NCBI GenBank assembly: GCA_001953115.1
Contig: LSSL01000998.1
Location: 30,346-94,345 of the forward strand
Source of the DNA: Smittium mucronatum
Taxonomy: Eukaryota; Kickxellomycota; Harpellomycetes; Harpellales; Legeriomycetaceae
DNA length: 64,000 nt
Reading direction: 5' to 3'
In this document: piece by piece, positions 1 to 11,918 of the stretch
Numbering within the stretch: the first letter of the stretch is position 1
How the letters are laid out: each line of letters starts with the position of its first letter
Notes under the pieces: model-generated
Databases searched by the model: none
What the model saw: only the letters and a program-made list of their open reading frames with translations
What the model was told of the DNA's origin: nothing
Position numbers and translations under genes: made by a program

Positions 1-1880
1 ACTTTTTCCGAATTTGGTAGTGAAAAGGTGTATCTCAAATTAACTATTATAATTGGTCAAACCACTTGATTTATTCAATGCATACAAACAATATCAGTCT
101 AATGAAAACATTGAGCAAAAAGTAAATGCCATTTTTTGAACCATCGACCCTAAAATGGTTAAAGGATAGTGAAGAAAAGAAACGGTAAGCGATCCTTCCG
201 AGTTTAAGAAAAATAAGAATCTTCACAAAATCAAAATCATTTCTTGAAGCAGAGCATTCTATTATAAAGTTCATATATGATAAAACTTTTATGTCTACGA
301 TTGATTTTAGTTATGCAACCATTTACAAAAAAACTGATGGAGATGTTATGAAATTGTAGTTGAATAACAGAATATAAAGATAAATGTAGATACACACATA
401 CTTCTGCATAAACAAGCATTATTTGTAGAGATTTCTTATTCCTTTTTAGAGAATCTCGTGAACAATTGATTTTTATAGGAAAAGTGTAAAAATAACGAGT
501 TCTCCACATTAAATTCAGAGAATGATTGTATAAACAAACAAAGGAGATCTATTGGTTCAGAAACGATTTAAATTACGAATTTAGTGATTTTTCGTAATTT
601 TAGTGGTTAAATAATTCTAAGATCAAAAAATGTATATATTTTTTTAATCTGTGGAATATTACATATTTTTTAGAACTCTTTATAGTAAGAGCTATAATTG
701 CTATACGTTTTTTGCTATCTTGTGAAAAAAATTATTGGAAAAATTTAAGATTGTATTAACCTTGAATTATGTGGCAATTTTCTTGTAGCTTAGCGCCGTG
801 GATGATGTAAAATAAGTGCTTTTGCCTCAAGTGAAGTTACAGGGTACGATTTTTTGCCCCTTCTTTACCACCTATTAAACAACAGAGCGTGAATTCTCAA
901 AATGAAGAAATGTTTATGAGCTAAAACAGCTTTTTATAATAGTGGCCTTGGGAGTAATATGTAAATTGATTAATTTTTACTCAATAATCATACATGTGTG
1001 TAGTAAGATAGAGAACCCACTTGGTTTCGATAATAAATACCATGATTAAGCATGGCTATATCAAGCAAGGCTCAACATATGCGGAGGCTCTAAAATGATA
1101 TGGGGATATGGTTAGTGATGATTTGCCCACTGTTGCATATTGCCAATAGCTGTAGCGATATAATGATGACAATACTCTGTTGGAATCGCCAAAAAGGAAG
1201 TGGCTAGGGAAACATCTACAGGTATTGGTTTGATTATGCCCGGTGATAAAGAACAACGAATATTGGCCAGATTTTTCGAGGTTAAAATCTCCAGTCTTTG
1301 TTCGATACATTCTGATAGAGATTAGTTGCAAAAAATGGACATTAAATTAGCCTGAAATGGCGGAATGATAATCAGATATAAACTATTTGCTATTTTTATC
1401 TCTTGGCTACAGGGGATTTATGGGGAAGCTAAAAGGAGGTTGACGGGACCGATCCAATCCTAAAAAGGAAAATGTTGTTACTGCTCTAGCCAGTGAGTGG
1501 TGGATGCATGAGCATTAGTGTTAGATTTTCCACAAATAACTAGTAATGTATAGTCAACATTCGTCCAATTAAATCGATAAAAACTAGTCATATATATAAA
1601 ATGTAACCAATGTTGTTCGTGTAAAAATGGATGTTTGCACCGAATGATAGGCAGGGATTGGGTTATTGTCAAAGGAGCTGACTGGTGCAATTAAGAAAGC
1701 GTAAATTAGATCTATATTGGGATTGACTGGACTCAGTGTTGATTGTAAGTTTAGGTATTTTCTTCAGATACATAATATTTGTGTCTATTCGAGAATTTAT
1801 AAAGTTATTGAATGCATTTTATTTCTTCTAGTTAACATATAGATAGCGTCTTTTCAATTCCATAAGTTTACTTTGTATAA
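1..1880 (-). other. gene-poor stretch with coding-like relics
   Basis: No intact gene is supportable here. On the minus strand, several short open stretches (about 1690-1478, 1460-1056 and 509-71) can be read through with few stops, and the sequence is less AT-biased than the desert further right. The 1690-1478 stretch, with DYTLLVI near its end, faintly recalls the start of a Ty3-type integrase core (a strand of the type YxLLVxD), and a short segment reading DWIGPV follows at about 1460. Both resemblances are weak and the frame is broken by stops and shifts. I see no LTRs, no primer-binding site and no RT motif. The stretch could equally be a decayed host gene. About 200 bp directly upstream of the EDC4-like start would hold that gene's promoter, but no specific element is recognisable. 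Confidence 0.2.
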
Positions 1881-1900
1881 CCCAGAATATTTAAAATAAG

Positions 1901-4900
1901 ATGAGCTTCAATGTAGATGTAGGGAAAAAAGCCACTTCGGAAAGTTTGCTGAGTGTGTTTAATAACCCCAATTTCTCTGGTTTCAAAAACACGTATGGTG
2001 ATGTTTCTGAAAGCATCTCTAAAGATATAAGTACTAAGGAGCCTGGAAGTCTTATTCCAATCTCCCCGATTCCTGCCAAGCAGATGAACTCTCTTAAGCG
2101 TGAAAGAGACTTACCTCTTAGTCCCGAGATTGACAATACTCAGAATATCCAAGATTCTTCTCTTTCAATATCCGCAGATCCCATATTTGATTCCCTTGCC
2201 AATAATGAACCAAAAGATTCTGAGAATTCTCTTTCCACCAAAGACCTGGATGCTCACAAACTCATAATGATGCTCAAGGGATTTGAAAAATTCCATCCTA
2301 ACAATCAAAAAAATAATAATTCTGGTATACTTGAAAATATTCAAAACACGTCTACTAATGATTCTGATCCCTCTTTATTAGCTCAGAGTCCCCAAAATTT
2401 TCTTAATTCCCCTAGCTCAAAATCATTAAAATTTTCTAATCCCATCGATCCCTTTAATTTAATTTCCGAAACTATGAATGTTAAGAGTATGTCTCAGCCA
2501 ATTACTTCCCCTCAAGACAATCCTCTCGATAAACATGCAATCAGCTCGCTCTCTCAAGATCCTCCTCTACCTATTTCTGATGTTAAAACTAACACTGAGA
2601 TTAAGAAAGTCAAGAAAAAAAGGTATTCTTCTTTCCTTCTTGACAATTTTTTTTTCTCATCATATTCATTTATTTAGGTCTAAAAAAGTCTTCCATGTGC
2701 CTTATGGAGATCCCATGATTCAATCTAATTTTCATAGCATTGTACAAATTGCTTTAGTTTCTACTCTTCCTGACGAGTCCCTTAAGCGTGCTATTGGCGC
2801 TAACGGAAATTACATCTGTTATGGTAAAAAAGGTGGTGATATTCGAATTATTCAACAATGGACCGAACAACGCGATTTGTTAGTTGGCCATACTGTAGAT
2901 GTCTCTCAAATAAAATTTCATCCGGTTTCAAAACTTTACCCTGATAATCTATCAATATTAGCAACTGTTGGCTGTGATAATTCTGTTATCATTTGGAACT
3001 TGGACACAAATTGTAGCCCAAAGCTTTTCCAAAATTCGTCTGAACCTGCCCCCGGGAGCTCTGAAATTTTTGAATCTAAACTAATTGACAGATTCTTCAT
3101 TAACTCCTCTGAAAAAATCCTTTCTGTGGAATGGTGTCCAGAATATTATAATCTCAAACCCGAAAACTTTGACTTCGCCACTCTTGCTATTGCCACTGAC
3201 AAAAACCTATACATTCTTACCATTCCCACTTGTCCCGGTCCTTCATCCAACTTGGTTGTCAATACTTTTAGTTCAAGTATAATTAGCAATTCTTCCATAT
3301 CCTCAATAGTTTGGGTTAAAAGAAAATTTGGTTGGGATCTTTTAGTCGCTTCTGAAGATGGATCCCTTAGACGTCTTTTTAGAAATTCTTCTTCAGATTT
3401 CTCTAGTCTAGAATTCCAACTTATTTCCTCCACTTTAGGCTCTCACATCATTTTAATGAAATGGGTATCCCCTTTTACTTTGACTGAGGGTCTTGGCCAT
3501 CTCTTGATCGCCAGATCCAACAGTTTTTTTGTTGATCTTAGATGGCTAGGCCCTGACTCTGATGTTCTTGGAGGAAATGTTAGCAATGTGATTTGCAGAT
3601 TAGATTTATCCCCCTCTTCAACTAGCGCCGTCAAGAAGATCCAAACCCCGGGAGACTCTGATGTTCAACCTTCATTAGAAAAGTCATTTAAACTGGGCTA
3701 TGAGGATATTTCTCATACTCTTATAGTAACTTCTAAATTATCCACTTCAATGGTATTTATTCCAATAATTCCAGACACATCCCAGCCCTCCTATGTTTGC
3801 TTTGATGTTTCTGTACCTAGCACTCTATTGAACCGTGAAAAAATAACTAACAATCATGATAGCCCTCCTCGAAGAATTGCTGAAATATCTAAATATATGT
3901 CCAGTTCTGTGTTTGAATTTGATTCCACTCTTGAGGAATGTGGCGATGACCAAACTATAATCGGTTTGTATTGTGTTTTCTCTGATGAAATTTCCCAGTA
4001 CCAACTTTTGATAACCCCCCCTCCTTCCTGTCCTTTACGTTTACAAAACTACAATGAATTGGAAAACGATGTTTCATCTAGCTTACAAGATCTCATGATC
4101 TACAACGATTTGAAAATCAAGGAGACTATTTCACAACAAGTCGAAGACCAAAATTCTGATTCAAGGCTTAATGGTGCTGAATACTTGGAATGGATGCTTA
4201 GCCAAGCCGCGTCTCTTAGACCTCGTGCTTTATCTACTAATCACGGCACCGTTGATACATCTGATATTGAAGATCTTTCTTCAACAACTGGCCGCAACAA
4301 TTACCCTGCTCCTCAGTTTCTTGGGAGAGATTTATTTAATAACAAATCTCCTTCATTTACTGAAGATTTTAAATCCGTGACATCTACAAATGTACAGCCG
4401 GCCTATACTCCTAAAATAGCTGAGTCAAAAGATGGGGACTCCATTCAATATAATGATATTGAAAAAAGCATAAAGCAGCTTAATATTGCAATTGAAGAGG
4501 AGGAATCTAAAGCTCAGCAATCATTTTCTCAAAGTCTTGCTGATCAGAAAAAAAAAGAGTTTAATTCTAATCGAATCTCTGATCATCAGAGTATTGATGG
4601 CAATCAGAATTTCTTGATTTCAGAAATGGCTCGTAATAGTTTGGGTAATCTTGATTATCCTATCATAGATAAGTTGATTAAGGAAAGCGTTAAAGATTCT
4701 CTCACTGAAATCATATTATCTGAAGAATACAAATCCCTCATCAGCTCAATTGTCCAAGAAACTTTGACTCAGGCTATTAATTCGTCATTATTAAATTCTC
4801 TACAAAACTCTGTCGAGTCAGCCATGAAGTCCTCTTTAATACCCGCTTATAACAGGGCCACTGACGAAATGTTTAAGCAAATAAACTCTTCTTTTTCCTC

Positions 4901-6737
4901 TGGTGTTCAGCAATTGATAAACTCCGCCAATAATAAAATTGTTGGTGTGGAACCTAAGACCATAGTCCCTTCGAATCATTTTACTAACATTAATAATAAT
5001 ACTAACTTTAACCCCTCTGGAAATGTTTCTCAAAAACCTTTGAGTCCTGGTTTAAATGATGCCTTGAATAATAAAAATATTTCTACAATAAGCAATATCG
5101 GAAACAGTTACACATTACCAATAGAAAATCATAGGGCTTCAAGTTTCAGTGATAGTCAAAATCCTTCCCAATTTTCTGGAAATGTGGATTTTGTCTCAAA
5201 TCAACAGCATGCCGATTCTTATCAAAACCAGCAGCAAATTTCAATTGGACAAAACAATAATGCTGGAATTATGCTCAACCCAAATCAAACTGGAATGTTC
5301 CAATTCCAAAATCAAATGGGTTCCTATCCTAATAACGTACAACAAAACATAATCCCTGGGCACCCACATGTCAATCCTAATACATTAGCTCATTTATCAT
5401 TTAACAAGAATCTACCAAATAGTCAGACTAATTATATACATCAATTACAACAAATTCAAGGCCAACTAGGCCTAAACCCAGCTACTAACCCTACATATCA
5501 ACCCAGTATGTTTAATAGTGGAGTTCCAAATGTCGGACCTATAAGCCAGTTAGTAAACAGCAATTTAAATCAAAAAAGCCAGCTACAAGGACAAAACAGT
5601 CACAATCCTAATGCTGTCACTGAAAATCCCGACAATAGGATCAACTCTCTTGTGGCGCTTTTAAATTCTGGTGGTACATCTAACCTTGATTCTACCAGCC
5701 CAAGAGAACATAAAAAAAAGCGAGAAACCTTAAAATCGAAAAATAATATGCAGATTGATTCTCTTAACAGGAATATCACCAATTTGGTTACTAATTCTCA
5801 GCTCAGTGGTTCCTCAGAACCCAAATCTCCCTGCAATTTTCAGGCATTCGAAAAAGAAAACAACGAAAATGGTGGAGATTCTTTGAATCAAAGCAGGAGA
5901 AATTCCAGGGTATTTTCTGAAACAAATAGTCATAGAACAAGAAAAAATACTTTGTCATCTGGTCCTCGACCTTCATCTGGATCTCATAGCCCAGACTTTG
6001 ACTTGAATAATAATAATAATGTATTGAGTGTTGCTGATTCCTCAAGAGAAAAATCTACATCGGAGGTTGGTGCTAGATCATCAAAAGTAGATTTAATATC
6101 GCCAGGTCATCCAACAGAGGATTTAGCATTATCTGAAATCAATAAAATGATAGAACTCAAGAGAGATCCGAGAGATATTTTAACCCTGGCACTTTCTACA
6201 AAACTTTCCGGATCAAATATATCACGTGGTAAAGGCTCAAACCCCTTGCATATTGTTTACAAGGTTATTAGCATTATAAAGCCGGATGATTTGGAGATTA
6301 CGTTATCAGAAGTTGACATAGAATTTTTGTTTTCATTGATATATTCTCTTGTGATTAATCCCGATTTGGCATCTGCAAATGTAGATATAATGGAGAAGTG
6401 GCTCTATATGCTCTTGTCTAAATTAAGAAAAAGATGCCCTGATTTGTCTAGTGTATATGGATGGAGCAATCTTGATTCTAGTTCAGATGATATATGGGAA
6501 AGAGAGTTGAGAAGCTCTTTATCATCTTTATCTTCGGCAAACGCATATTTGGTTAATGAAACGGGGCATAATAGCGGTAAGGAAGTATTGAAGAATAATG
6601 AGATACTTTCTGTAAAAGCAGCAGTACTAAGATGTTTGGAAACTACTTCGATGATTATGGGAGACTGTGAATCAGATAACGATGTCCGCTTGTTGGCAAA
6701 AATAAGAACATTAATTAGATTAGTACAAAATTTGTAG
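1901..6737 (+). CDS. EDC4: EDC4/Ge-1 (Pdc1)-like mRNA-decapping scaffold
   Basis: Two exons, 1901-2622 and 2678-6737, flank a 55-bp GT..AG intron and encode 1593 aa. An in-frame TAA lies just before the ATG. Residues 1-240 are Ser/Pro/Asn-rich and disordered. A WD40-type beta-propeller follows (about 270-560); one clear repeat at about 336 reads ATVGCDNSVIIW. Residues about 915-990 form an amphipathic helix/coiled coil ending in FKQINSSFSSGVQQL, close to the EDC4 signature FxQINxxFxxG. A long Asn/Gln-rich linker (about 990-1380) leads to a helical C-terminal domain (about 1388-1593) like that of Ge-1. Family role: in P-bodies, EDC4/Pdc1 scaffolds the Dcp2 decapping complex in 5'-3' mRNA decay. 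The propeller plus C-terminal helices support the call; the large N/Q-rich linker between coiled coil and C-terminal domain is unusual and could favour condensation. The symbol follows the animal name. Confidence 0.75.
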
Positions 6738-7149
6738 CCGGTTTTTCATATAACTTTTGATTTTATCGGCTTACTTTTGCCTCAAAAATGAATTTTATAA
6801 CATATTATTTTGATCATATATAAATATTTCGATGTATATTGTGATTATCTTTTAACTTAGTTTTATATTAACATTAAGGAATATTGAATTAAGTTTGGTT
6901 CAGAGTTGAATGAAGCTGGTATATTTATAGTGATTTATAAACAGAAAAAATATTTAGAGATTAGAAGGGTATTTTTTATAACAATCCTCAAGAGTATTTG
7001 GATGTTTGTAAAAAAGAGTTGGATGGAGTTTTAAGATAAACGAAGCATTTAAATGAAATAAATTGCGATAAAAAAAATAATAGGGAAAAAATAGATGCAA
7101 AAAATAAGACATTAAGAATATTGACAAAATTCAAGAAAAGATAAAAAGG
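6738..7149. other. convergent intergenic spacer
   Basis: These 412 bp separate two convergent genes, the EDC4-like stop at 6737 and the membrane-protein stop at 7150. The spacer is A/T-rich with AATAAA-like and TATATAA stretches suitable for 3'-end formation on both strands. No further coding sequence or repeat is visible. Confidence 0.5.
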
Positions 7150-8053
7150 TTATTTTAAGGGTAAAGTACAGTTTGATTTAGGACAAGAGGAACTAAACAG
7201 AGAGGATATGTTGAAGCTGGGCAAGGAGGGCACAATGCGGGATATGGAAATTAAACGGATTAGGTAGCGGTAAGACATATCAATCCAATAAACGAAAATC
7301 AAAACAAGGAGTATGCAAATACCAAGTATTGACCAAATGGATAAAGAAGAGGAAGAATCATCGGCTGAATACTCGTATTCAAAATCGGAGGTAATGATAT
7401 CCCGATCGAAAGAGATCTGAGCGGGTTTAGAAGTGGATACTGATACGTTTACTCTGGAAAGATGGGTACCAGAATCACGTCTCTGTAAGCGATTATGATG
7501 GTTGAATTCAGGACCACTAATTGAATAATATAAAAGAAACTATAGAAAATGAAGAATAAAAAAAGATAGAAAAAAGGGCGAAGGGTAGCGGATTCAAAGG
7601 TGGGGTTGGATCTAACCTCTTTGGAAAAGAAACAATAAAAAAATCATCCTTATAGTAAATATGAGCATCTAGATGATTGCAACCTCGAGGGAGCCTATTA
7701 AGACTTGAGAATTTGAGGGGAACAACGATTGAGCAGTTACAGTTGTGTATTTTTAAATCTTTATTGAAATCATCGGGCTGGTTGTGAAATTCAGCTTCAC
7801 CAGAAACAAGGACGGAGAAAGTACTGCCCTTGCTAGAAGAAAGGGGAATGACTTCGACGGAAATGTGGTATTTCTCATGGTTTGTTGTGAGGTATGATAT
7901 TTGAAAAGCGGAGGAAGATTCGTAGATCCTGTTGTAGGGCACAAACTCGGTCTTTTCGAGCGAAGGGTAGCGATGTAGAGATTTAAGAGCTGGATATATC
8001 TGTAGACATTCCGATTTTAAAAGATCAGGCTCCTCATTAAAATTGGAATACAT
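7150..8053 (-). CDS. unrecognised single-pass membrane protein, two exons
   Basis: Exon 1 is 8053-7617 and exon 2 is 7516-7150, joined across a 100-bp GT..AG intron (7616-7517). The phase fits: AG plus T gives Ser. The spliced product is 267 aa; without splicing, the frame stops at 178 aa. Residues about 1-215 are polar with beta-strand-like stretches and several Cys, followed by an acidic, Ser-rich linker. One hydrophobic segment at about 216-235 (core LGICILLVLIFVYWI) precedes a basic tail of about 40 residues. The topology (large N-terminal domain, TM near the C-terminus) suits an ER or secretory membrane protein, but no signal peptide is seen at this ATG. An upstream exon with a hydrophobic start near 8130-8231 is possible, although an in-frame stop lies shortly before 8053. 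I recognise no family; a PIG-X/Pbn1-like layout was considered but is not supported by motifs. Confidence 0.55.
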
Positions 8054-9593
8054 TAGAATATAACAAAGTACATTGGAATGGGTATATTAATGATAATACA
8101 GAAATCCGGAATTTAGTAACAGGCCGAGTGCGATTTAAGACAAAGTTTTTGCCAAAAGCTACGAGAAAGTAAAATGTTCTTAATATGGAAATATTAGTCT
8201 TATTCCTTTCTATTCCCATCAATTGTGTCATCCATCATTTTCAGGCACAGAAACTAAACTATTAAAATAAAATAGCTATTCCCATCAATTATATGGTCCC
8301 ATTTTGTTTGGTTATTGGAATAACCTATTTTTTTTACATATTAATATCCATCTCTAAAATATATTTCAGCCACCAACTTTTTAGCTGTTTTTATAAACTG
8401 CAGCATATTGGTGCCTGATTTTCCGATTTATCCAATAAATATTCTTTAATAGTCTTGTAACCCTCACCCCATCCCCCCGAAAGCATTCCCACAATAAGAT
8501 GGTAAAAAAGAAAAAGAAAAAGAAAAAGGCGCCTCTAAACTGATTAGTCTCTTGTATGGACCTTCGTCCTCTCCCCCCTCCTCCATTTTCATTCGCTATA
8601 AATGGATGAATAAACCTTGCCCAGTGGTCTTGTGAAAACGAACCCCCTATGGTTCTATCCTTTTGTTTTTTTTTTCAGACCCCAACAGCCGTATATAGCA
8701 TGAAAAAAAAGTTCACAGAATCAATCCAAAAAGTGGAACTTTCAGTGTAAGAAATCCATGCTTTTACAAACCCTGTTCGGACTAGTTTTAAAAATGGAAA
8801 AGTTTCATTCAATTATTCAACCCCATTGTATTTTTAGTTTCTCAAATAATTTAGTTTAATTCATATCTATTAATATAATCGTATAATTCATGTTTACTCA
8901 AAGGTATGCTTGGAAAATATCTGATCGAATTCTAGAATTTATCTCCAATCTCCCTTCCTTACGCTGCTAATAGACTGATCGAGGATTCTTGTTTTCTTTT
9001 TGAGATTTTTTTTAATTTTTTTATCTCTTTATTGTATTGTCTTCATGGGTTTTAAACTAGATAAATAAATACTTTATCTATACGTAAAATTCATTTTTTC
9101 TCCTCTTTAGTGAATATTTTTTCATTAAATTTGATAAAAGCGATTTTTTTTGGGGAATTTGCAATAAATTTAAAAAAATATTCATCATTACAAAAATTTC
9201 TACAACTTTCATCTACTTTTTTTTTTACATAGTTTTTTTAAAAAATATATAAAATAAGATAAAATTGTGTAAGAATTTATAAGCAAAATAAAAAATAAAA
9301 GTAATAATTCAAGCTTGACTCTCTTTTTAAAGATTATAAAGCGTTACCTCCATATTAGCTAGTCCTTAGATAAATCAACGAAATAAATGCAATTCTATTT
9401 TTTTCTCCTCAAAAAAGATGAAGAAAAACCAACCTTCTTAATCTTAAAACCACATTAAGAGAGTATCCTTAAATTTATTTAAATACTTTTAATACTTCAA
9501 AAAGTGATTATATGTACGGAAAAATAATAAAAATCAACGATCCGTTAGTAATTTTCTAGATAACAAACAAACTTCTCTTAAAATTCCCTCAGA
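8054..9593. other. intergenic, no gene seen
   Basis: About 1.5 kb between the start of the single-pass membrane protein and the stop of the spermidine-synthase-like gene, both on the minus strand. It would contain the first gene's promoter and the second gene's 3' region. Visible content is pyrimidine/purine-biased low complexity, including an (A5G)-type run at about 8506-8530. A short open minus-strand frame at 8231-8037 might be an upstream exon of the membrane protein, but I cannot join it convincingly. Confidence 0.4.
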
Positions 9594-11918
9594 CTAATAG
9601 TTTGTCCAAAACTCTAATGGGAAGGTGCTGCGCATTGTGTACCAATGGCTAAATGCATTAGCAATATTAGCATTCTCTAAGGGGTTGGAATCATCCGAAA
9701 CTACCGGTAAATCGGTGGTATTCAATGATGTCAAATCAAATTCATTATTGTACATTTGACCCAATACTATATTTCTTATGGATCCTTGAGAATTTTGAAA
9801 AATCGATTCCGGGAAATCGAATTGAATTTCTGAATCTGAAGCAAAAAATACCTAATTAAAAAATTAACATAAAAAGGTATTAATAACTAATAAAAAAACA
9901 TGTTTGCTTTTAAAAAAATTACCATATTTTGAATGGAGTCCATAAATGTTATAGAGTCAGTGAATAGTCGAATATGTTTGAAAGATTCAGCCAAAGTGTT
10001 CTTAATTATCCCTATTGTTTTAGTATCTCCTAACGAGCCTACGTAATTCAATGCCAACATCCCTCCCGGTTTCAAAACTCGATGAGTTTGGTTTATGAAT
10101 TGAGTCGAAAGCATGTAGGAATTCAAAGATCCTCCCGAGAATATATCGTGAACAATAAAATCAAAAGAGCTGGATATAGAATCCTGTACAAACTTTCGCC
10201 CGTCCTGAATCTGGATATCCATATCCTCTGGAACATCGAAATACTGCTTTGCTGCTTGTGCTACAAAGTAATCATATTCCACTGCAACCACATTAATACC
10301 TTGCGAATAATGGGACTTAGCCGATATTCCGGCTCCTAGTCCAATATGCAGCGCAGAAGGCTGTTTAGATTTAAGTAAATTCTTAGAGTATAATAAAGCA
10401 TCGAAATAATAGAAAACTCCATAAATGGATTCAGATGTTGATTTCCAAGTTCCACCAAGAATTGAGTGGCCAGCACGCAAAACCCTAGCTGATTTAGGAT
10501 CGTTATTTAAACTTTTTGTGTCTTTATTGAGATTTCCCATATTCACGTCCACTACCTCAATCCACCCTGTGTAAGATTCAGTTTTGATCAGAACTTGTAT
10601 GTCTGGATTAAGGTTATGTTTCCACTAGATATGATCCATAAATAATTGAAAAAATTAACAATCGAGTTTAGACATATAAAGCAAGGTAAAAATGATTATG
10701 GTTATCCCAAAAGAAGTCAAAAAATAAAAATAAACTTACTGTAACCACACTTGAACACTGCTGACTGTTATAGGAAGTAAAAGAAATTAAAGAGAGAACT
10801 GCGAAAATGGGGCAGTAGAGTAGGAAAATCTTGAGATTTGAAATTTTGGATGGCTTGGGAAAAACGACCTCATCTTCGCTTTTTATAGGACTACCAAGAC
10901 TATTCAAATATCCATTGTAATCTTTAAGAGCTTTGGTCTTATCGATGGAAATTTGATAATGCATACAAATTTTAATTATTACGCCAACAAAAGATACCAA
11001 AATAGACTGGTAAAATACGATGTTACAAGCAGGTTGAATGGGTAGGAAGGAAGTAAATGTCATAGATCCTAAAAATATTATAAATACGTAGGCATATCCA
11101 AAAATACTTCCTTCACTAGAGGCAGAATTTTGGATTGCAACTTTTGAAGATTTGTTCAAATTAATTTGATATGATATGCGAATAGACACCAGCAAAGATA
11201 TGAGCCCAACCACCCCATAAATAATATAGTCCGAACTGATATGAGCACTTAAAGAACCAAACTTAGGGCCGAGCCAATCACTTAGGGAAAAAATTTGGTC
11301 CAGGCGCATAGGGATGGTGACAATGAAAAAAGAAAGTAAATCAAAAGATATTGCGATATAAAACATGAGACCAGTATCAAAAGCATGGTCATATTGACTG
11401 ATATCTAAACATCTTCCCTTTAATAAAAATTTGATGGTCTCGATTAATTCTTTTTTTTCGTGAATATTTGCTTGATTATTCAAGTTTTGATTCTTTTCTT
11501 CTAAACTTAATTGCTTGAATTTTTTTTCGGCTTTCGAAAAGAAATCCTGGGTTCTGTTTTCAACAGATAGGCAGTAGGCGGTAAATAATGCGACACCAAA
11601 CAGGGAGCCAAAAGAAAAGCAGAAAACCAAAAAGAGAAATCTGAATCTGTAAGGGATCACATTGCCAAATATAGGCTCTAAATACCGAGTTCCATTCTTG
11701 TAGAAAGAAGACATGGTTAGGATCAAACTGTAAGCGGTGAAGACAGCAACTAGAGTAGAGGGAATTTGGACAGATGCTTTAAGAAGTGAATTGAGACCTC
11801 GTGGCAGAGCATATACTGGGATCCCACCTGCAGGTTGGAGGATATTTTTCTCTACTTCGGCGACAATCTTCTTTGGAGACCCAGCATCTTTTTTGTTATT
11901 GCGTTTTCTAGTCGACAT
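9594..11918 (-). CDS. multi-pass membrane protein with C-terminal spermidine-synthase-like domain
   Basis: Three exons (11918-10740, 10624-9923, 9851-9594), introns of 115 and 71 bp with GT..AG ends, all phase 0; 712 aa. Exon 1 encodes about seven hydrophobic segments (roughly residues 51-75, 92-118, 183-204, 232-250, 273-293, 298-320, 363-384) with a basic cytosolic-type N-terminus. Exons 2-3 encode a class-I methyltransferase/aminopropyltransferase fold. ESYTGWIEVVD opens it, then RAGHSILGG (443-451), the cofactor loop GLGAG (488-492), acidic VEYD (508-511), QDGR (533-536) and HDIFSGG (552-558). This TM plus spermine/spermidine-synthase layout is known from fungal and bacterial uncharacterised proteins. 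True spermidine synthases carry DSSDP where this protein has DIFSG, so the second Asp is missing and polyamine synthesis is doubtful; a membrane-bound methyltransferase-like role is possible. The ATG at 11918 gives a lysine-rich start before the first TM. Confidence 0.75.
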
